NCBI GenBank assembly: GCA_903881565.1
Contig: CAIRTR010000267.1
Location: forward strand, 1 to 36,761
From: Oligoflexia bacterium
GTDB taxonomy: Bacteria; Bdellovibrionota; UBA1018
DNA length: 36,761 nt
Reading direction: 5' to 3'
Notes under the pieces: generated by a model
Told to the model about the DNA's origin: nothing
The model's database searches: none
The model's input: the letters and a program-made list of their open reading frames with translations, nothing else
Translations under genes and position numbers: made by a program
Part shown: positions 32,613 to 36,761 of the stretch, piece by piece
How the letters are laid out: each line of letters starts with the position of its first letter
Numbering within the stretch: the first letter of the stretch is position 1

Positions 32613-33548
32613 ATGACGATTGACCAACTTGAAGCCATTGCCGCAGTTGTTAGAACGGGTAGTTTTCGCTCGGCTGCGAAACACCTCAAACGAACTCAGT
32701 CCGCGCTGAGCGTTTGTATCAAGAGACTTGAATCAGATTTGAAGATCGTGATTTTTGACCGCACCAGCTATCGCCCCACCCTAACAAAAGCCGGCGAGGT
32801 CTTTGTCCAGAAAATGGGTGATGTCCTTGACGACGTGTCCGGCCTAAAACAGCTTGCAGTCTCTCTTGGCGACATGAAGATGGAACCCTCTCTTACTGTC
32901 GCACTGGATCCCAATGTCGGCGACGACGATATCAATCTGATCGCAAACACCTGTCACAAGCTGTCACCGAATACTCAATTGACCCTAGAATATGCACTGG
33001 GCTCAACTATGACGAGCGCAATTACTTCTGGGCAGGCCGATCTCGCGATCCTTCCTTTTTTGATCCTTCCCACCGAAGTCGAATATGTTCAACTGGAACC
33101 CAACACGTTTGTGACCGTAGTCGCTCGCTCTGCCTTCAAAGCTCATAAATCTAATCCGAAATCAATTATCAATGGGCTGCCTGAGATTTTGCTTTCCTTG
33201 AATTCAAATAGCGATACCAAGGCAGGAGAGCCTACGAATCACGAATGTACAGATTATCCAACACTTCGAAAGACTTTTGTAAACGAACACGCTTTGAAGG
33301 AGCGGTTGATTGTACAAGGACTCGGTTGGGGCCGAATTTTTATGCGTGATTTTGAAAGATATCCTCCGGGCATATTGGTTGAACTTAAATCAGAACCACG
33401 AATACCACTTCCACTCGCGTTGGCAAAAAAGAAGGGCCACATTCAGGGACCGCTTGGCCGCGCTATTTGGGAGGCGTTCAAACGAAGAGCCGCGCCAAAA
33501 GCCAAGTTAATCCGGGCTCGCGGGTTCGAGTCGTGGACTTCGACTTAG
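32613..33548 (+). CDS. LysR family regulator, divergent from the barrel-propeller operon
   Basis: This 311-residue regulator has an N-terminal winged helix-turn-helix (IDQLEAIAAVVRTGSFRSAA, then KHLKRTQSALSVCIKRLESD and FDRTSYRPTLTKAGEVFV) and a diverged effector-binding domain (LTVALDPNVGDDDINLIANT). It lies divergent to the module 3 barrel, so it probably controls the operon of modules 3-2-1. A nine-codon upstream frame (ATG at 32593, MIFENDHDD) overlaps its start and is conserved in the remnant at 36605. The effector is unknown. Confidence 0.9.
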   Translation: MTIDQLEAIAAVVRTGSFRSAAKHLKRTQSALSVCIKRLESDLKIVIFDRTSYRPTLTKAGEVFVQKMGDVLDDVSGLKQLAVSLGDMKMEPSLTVALDPNVGDDDINLIANTCHKLSPNTQLTLEYALGSTMTSAITSGQADLAILPFLILPTEVEYVQLEPNTFVTVVARSAFKAHKSNPKSIINGLPEILLSLNSNSDTKAGEPTNHECTDYPTLRKTFVNEHALKERLIVQGLGWGRIFMRDFERYPPGILVELKSEPRIPLPLALAKKKGHIQGPLGRAIWEAFKRRAAPKAKLIRARGFESWTST

Positions 33549-33591
33549 ATTAGGGATGACGCGAAAGCGGAGAGCTCGTCGAAATCTAAGC

Positions 33592-33717
33592 TCAAACCGC
33601 TTTCAGCATCACATTCGGCTTAAGAATCTCATAGTACCGCACCAGTCGATCCAGGGTCAACTTCTTGATTCTGTAATGAACGATCTCGCTAACTCGATAT
33701 TCTGGAACTGCGCGTTC
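33592..33717 (-). pseudogene. C-terminal fragment of an XRE/HTH_37-type antitoxin
   Basis: Directly after the module 4 lipoprotein stop, the minus strand reads DERAVPEYRVSEIVHYRIKK then LTLDRLVRYYEILKPNVML and a TGA. The pattern RVSEI...K-LTLDRLVRYYEILKP matches the second half of HTH_37 antitoxins (recognition helix, then FTLDxLV). The first half is missing, and its toxin partner is absent. It is a remnant, possibly a scar of the rearrangement that placed module 4 here. A 60-codon frame from 33774 overlaps the lipoprotein gene and is not itself a gene. Confidence 0.5.
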
Positions 33718-33718
33718 G

Positions 33719-35815
33719 TCAAAACGCATAATTGACCATGATTGCATTACTCCCGCTGTAAACTCCGGTGGCACTCACACTGCCTCCAAACCCATACGCC
33801 GAACCAGTGCCCAAATAACCTGCGGCACAGGCATTGCCTCCGGCCGAATCCAAAGTGACTCCTGTAAAATAGGAGGTCCCTGTGGCGGAGGTGGTCGTTT
33901 GAACCCACTGAGGCGTGCCAGAAGAATTGATTTTTTCAATGAACGCATTGGCGGCAGTCCATGCTCCGCTGGCAGTTACAGAGTTTCCAAAACTAACGGC
34001 TGTATTGTTACTCAAATAACCAACCGCATAAGCATTTCCGCTTGAATCCACCGCAACGGCTCCATTAAAAGCGGTGGCCGGACCGCTAACTGTAGTCGTT
34101 GCCCATTGCGCGGCTCCAGCAGTCTTGTCGTATTTGACCATCACCGCATTGGTCCCAGCGGCCGGGCCAGTTGCCGTTACACTATTTCCGAAACCAATTT
34201 GCGTCGTTCCGCTAATAGTGCCTACAGCATAGGGATTGCCAGTAGAGTCAACTGCCACGCCGTAAAACATGGAGTTTCGAGATAAACCGCAAGTGGTACT
34301 CTGGGCCCACTGAGCAAGACCAGTAGTCGTATCGTATTTTACAATGACAGCGTTCTGAGCACCTGGGCCAGCGGCAGTCACACTGTTACCAAAACCATAA
34401 CTACTCACTCCTGCGATATAGCCAACAGCATAGACGCCACCAGTATCCACCGCCACCCGGTTAAAGACGGAGTAGGACGCAGCAGTGCTCGTTGACTGAG
34501 CCCACTGTGCGAGGCCATTCGTATCATATTTTACGATGACCAGGTTTGACTCATTATTCCCCCTCGCACCTTGCGCGGTTATGCTGTTTCCAAAACCATA
34601 GCTGCCGTTGTTTGTCAAAGAGCCAACCGCAAAGGCGTTCCCACCGGAGTCGACAGTGACTCCACTAAAAAGCGAAGCGGCCGCACCAGAGGTCAAGGAT
34701 TTGGCCCACTGTGCGAGGCCATTCGTATCATATTTTACGATGACAAGGTTGTTGCCGGCATCGGGCCCAGAGACAGTCTTTCCGTTTCCAAAGTTGTGTG
34801 CCGTTGTGCCAGAAGCATATCCGACCGCATAAGCGTTCCCTGCGGGGTCAACGGCCACACCACTAAAAACACTGGGAGCGGTTGCTCCCGTTTGCGTTTT
34901 GGCCCACTGAGCGACTCCGTATGAATTGTATTTCACAATGACGGCATTATTTGAAGCCGCCGCTCCAGCTGCCGTCACGCTGTTTCCAAAACCAAACGTC
35001 CCCGTACCGGTTATTTGGCCCGCAGCATAAGTATTTCCAAAAGAGTCCATCGCAACGCTATTAAAAAACGAAGTATTCGGAGCCGTCGTCGGAGTGACTG
35101 CCCAAAGGGCTGTGTCTGCTGCACAGGTAATCCCGACATTCGTAATGTTTGAACTTGCGACCGTGCCGCTGCCGTTTGTAATCACGCAACTCTGTCCGCT
35201 GGGCTGGGTTCCGACAGTAACGGCGAAGGTTGCACCGCCACTTAATCCCGTGGCGAAAGTAAAACCTCCGGTTGACGATAGACTAAGGCTGTCGCCGCCA
35301 TTGTTTTTAAGGATAACAGTACCCGTCAGACCACTTATTGTGCCACCCACGGTGTAGGTGCTCGAACATGACACCGCAATCCCCGCAACATCTGCCGCAC
35401 CCATCGTGCCAGAACCACTGGTGACCAAGCAGGTTTGTCCAGACGGCTGAGTGAGTACCGTCACCGCATAGGGTGAACCGTCGGCTACTTTAGTTGCAAA
35501 ATTGAACGAGCCGTTAGTCGTCTCCGATAAGTTATCTCCGCCATTATTTTGCAGAACCAGCGTCCCACTCAGGCCGCTTATTGTGCCCCCAACCGAATAC
35601 GTGTCTGCTATTGGAGTTGCGGTTTCAGTAGGACTCGCAGGAGGTGACGCAGTTTCGGTAGGTGTTGGCGTTACCGAAGAAGTCGGCTCTGGATTTGTCG
35701 TCGATAGGAAACTCCCAGGATCCGAGTGACGATCGCCGCTCAGGATCTTACACCCCGATAAAAGCAATGCAGTTCCAGATATTACCAACAAACCCATTAT
35801 TGAAATACTACGCAT
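33719..35815 (-). CDS. Propeller lipoprotein, module 4: two GG-domains and seven SBBP repeats
   Basis: From ATG 35815 (AAAGGAG 7 nt upstream; a frame from 35842 adds nine residues) the lipobox LLLSGC ends at Cys22 with +2 Lys. The leader GCKILSGDRHSDP resembles module 1. After a TPS/TPT linker come two ~80-residue domains (YSVGGTISGLSGTLVLQNNG; YTVGGTISGLTGTVILKNNG) as in module 2. The last ~450 residues hold seven repeats of the form F-x-x-VAVD-x-x-GNAYAVG...FGNSVTA...NAVIVKYD..G-x-AQWA, of the SBBP beta-propeller kind. The last repeat ends at IMVNYAF, with its outer strand supplied from before repeat 1 (ALWAVTP). It follows barrel 4 by 28 bp. Confidence 0.84.
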   Translation of the reverse strand: MRSISIMGLLVISGTALLLSGCKILSGDRHSDPGSFLSTTNPEPTSSVTPTPTETASPPASPTETATPIADTYSVGGTISGLSGTLVLQNNGGDNLSETTNGSFNFATKVADGSPYAVTVLTQPSGQTCLVTSGSGTMGAADVAGIAVSCSSTYTVGGTISGLTGTVILKNNGGDSLSLSSTGGFTFATGLSGGATFAVTVGTQPSGQSCVITNGSGTVASSNITNVGITCAADTALWAVTPTTAPNTSFFNSVAMDSFGNTYAAGQITGTGTFGFGNSVTAAGAAASNNAVIVKYNSYGVAQWAKTQTGATAPSVFSGVAVDPAGNAYAVGYASGTTAHNFGNGKTVSGPDAGNNLVIVKYDTNGLAQWAKSLTSGAAASLFSGVTVDSGGNAFAVGSLTNNGSYGFGNSITAQGARGNNESNLVIVKYDTNGLAQWAQSTSTAASYSVFNRVAVDTGGVYAVGYIAGVSSYGFGNSVTAAGPGAQNAVIVKYDTTTGLAQWAQSTTCGLSRNSMFYGVAVDSTGNPYAVGTISGTTQIGFGNSVTATGPAAGTNAVMVKYDKTAGAAQWATTTVSGPATAFNGAVAVDSSGNAYAVGYLSNNTAVSFGNSVTASGAWTAANAFIEKINSSGTPQWVQTTTSATGTSYFTGVTLDSAGGNACAAGYLGTGSAYGFGGSVSATGVYSGSNAIMVNYAF

Positions 35816-35843
35816 AAGCATTCTCCTTTGCTTCAAGCTCAAA

Positions 35844-36443
35844 TTAGAAGCGCCAGCCCATAAACAATTGCGCGTCGGAATATTTTAGTGAGTTCGCTGA
35901 ATCGCTCGCGAGGTTCGCCAAGCCTAAGGAATAGCGAATCTCCAAGAGAACATGCGCCCCAATCCCGCAACTCAATGCTGCTTGCAATCCGTAATCAAAG
36001 GTCTTCTGAGTACTTGAAAGCGCGGTGCTCGTGGTAACGCCACTCGCCACCGTAGTCATACTCCCCACGCCCTGGGCCAGGTACCCTCCTAATCCGAGCG
36101 AGACATTGCCCGCATGGAGTCGCCCTAGCACCGGCAATTCAAACCAATTGGACGTTGCCGAACTCACACCACTCAGGCCCGGCTGGCGTTGAAAATATAA
36201 AACGCCTGTTTCGATGCCCCAGCGACTCGCAGTACTACCCAACTCATAAAGTGCACCTGCACCAAAACTTAAGAGTCCGTCGCTCGTCGCAGCCACACCT
36301 GCCGTAGTGTCATGTTCCTGGGTCGCATCCCCGATAAGCACTATTTCCACACCCGCGTAAGAAGCGGTCGTGTATAAAATCGCAGCGCCAATAGCGATAG
36401 CGATTGCCTGAATATTGAACTTCAGCCTATTTCGAATCATCAT
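35844..36443 (-). CDS. Outer-membrane beta-barrel protein, module 4
   Basis: This 199-residue protein has a signal peptide (IQAIAIAIGAAILYTTASYA) and the barrel C-terminus LKYSDAQLFMGWRF. It is a close paralogue of barrel 1 (25674): both share VLIGDATQEHDTTAGV, SRWGIETGVLYFQRQPGLSG and a DNA-level match that extends into the 28-bp gap before the lipoprotein. The AAGGAG ribosome-binding site is 7 nt before ATG 36443. Upstream is the LysR remnant, so this operon has lost the regulator the module 3 operon still has. Confidence 0.84.
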   Translation of the reverse strand: MMIRNRLKFNIQAIAIAIGAAILYTTASYAGVEIVLIGDATQEHDTTAGVAATSDGLLSFGAGALYELGSTASRWGIETGVLYFQRQPGLSGVSSATSNWFELPVLGRLHAGNVSLGLGGYLAQGVGSMTTVASGVTTSTALSSTQKTFDYGLQAALSCGIGAHVLLEIRYSLGLANLASDSANSLKYSDAQLFMGWRF

Positions 36444-36604
36444 CGTAGCGCTCCTTGCTTGCGCGCGTTCAAATGAGTCGCGACTTAGTGATTCTTGAAA
36501 AACCTCTTTAGAACCCTTCGACGTTTGACCCCACAGGTGCGCTCACCCTAATAGAATATCCTAAGCGGGAACTGCAGAAAGGATATAGCTACTTTGAAAT
36601 CAAC

Positions 36605-36694
36605 ATGATGTTCAAAAACGATCATGACCACTGGGCCGCGCCGAAAGCCAGGTTAATTCGAGCAAGAGGTTTTGAATCGTGGGCTTCGACTTAG
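36605..36694 (+). pseudogene. Remnant of a LysR gene reduced to its two ends
   Basis: The leader at 36580-36630 matches the LysR leader at about 32569-32618, including the upstream ATG (MMFKNDHDH). It jumps directly to the last 18 codons of that gene (APKARLIRARGFESWAST against APKAKLIRARGFESWTST). About 900 bp of the middle are deleted, and the upstream frame is now fused to the tail as a 29-codon ORF. This shows module 4 once had its own divergent LysR regulator. Confidence 0.82.
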
Positions 36695-36711
36695 AGCAGA
36701 GAGGGACGCGA

Positions 36712-36761
36712 TTATTGTATCGCCTCGACAACCTTACAACCATGCTTAATCTGATAGAGCA
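36712..36761 (-). CDS. C-terminal end of an unknown protein cut by the window edge
   Basis: The minus strand carries an open stretch ending LYQIKHGCKVVEAIQ and TAA (36712-36714). Its place after the LysR remnant parallels the antitoxin fragment after the intact LysR gene, and the ending is loosely HTH_37-like. Fifteen residues are too few to name it. Confidence 0.25.
   Translation of the reverse strand, partial: LYQIKHGCKVVEAIQ

Noticed and set aside
33515-33540. tRNA-like T-loop sequence GGTTCGAGTC
   Set aside because: It lies in the LysR coding end (RGFESW) and no cloverleaf can be drawn around it.
24500-35800. Regularly spaced repeats that might be a CRISPR array or satellite
   Set aside because: Spacing and variation follow codons of propeller repeats in long open frames; there are no identical short repeats with unique spacers.

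Overview
The window looks like chromosomal DNA of a Gram-negative, aerobically respiring bacterium of roughly 50% GC. It encodes outer-membrane barrels, OM-type lipoproteins, a periplasmic-type amidase, a CtaA heme A synthase and a proteobacterial PepN. Gene content and style suggest the Bdellovibrionota or a related deltaproteobacterial lineage, but no rRNA or other marker gene is present, so this placement is inference.

Positions 1-23.3 kb are a mixed chromosomal region in short operons. In order they hold: a GMC (cholesterol-oxidase-like) oxidoreductase cut by the left edge; a DUF6941-like protein; a Phd/YefM-ParE toxin-antitoxin pair with a TGTACA operator; a SOUL protein; a methyltransferase operon; a dicarboxylate symporter coupled to ctaA; and pepN. 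These are followed by a secreted protein with a possible caspase-like dyad coupled to an amidase, a divergent LysR/DoxX-pirin locus, ybiT-rhlE, and sseA with a GNAT gene broken by one stop codon. The stretch ends with an MFS transporter behind an elaborate structured leader and an arsR-methyltransferase pair. A ~71-bp palindromic repeat occurs twice (9781 and 18684).

Positions 23.3-24.2 kb carry a candidate toxin-antitoxin operon: a 64-aa unknown protein followed by a zinc-finger/HTH MqsA-like protein. A strong promoter is embedded in a perfect 12-bp inverted repeat, and the transcript is apparently leaderless.

Positions 24.2-36.7 kb are the most unusual part. Four consecutive two-gene modules lie on the minus strand. 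Each is a small outer-membrane beta-barrel gene followed at once by a lipoprotein gene. The four lipoproteins belong to four different repeat families (GloVer, W-x-x-V-x-YGNG, RCC1, SBBP), yet in each I count exactly seven repeats, so each is predicted to be a seven-bladed beta-propeller on a lipid anchor. Leaders, linkers and an ~80-aa domain are shared between modules while the propellers differ, which suggests cassette exchange. LysR regulators sit divergently beside the barrels: one is intact, and one is reduced to its two ends. An IS256-family element has inserted precisely into the barrel gene of the third module; removing it and one 8-bp target duplication restores a 195-codon frame. 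I read this region as a surface-display, adhesin or receptor system under diversification; its function is not known from the sequence.
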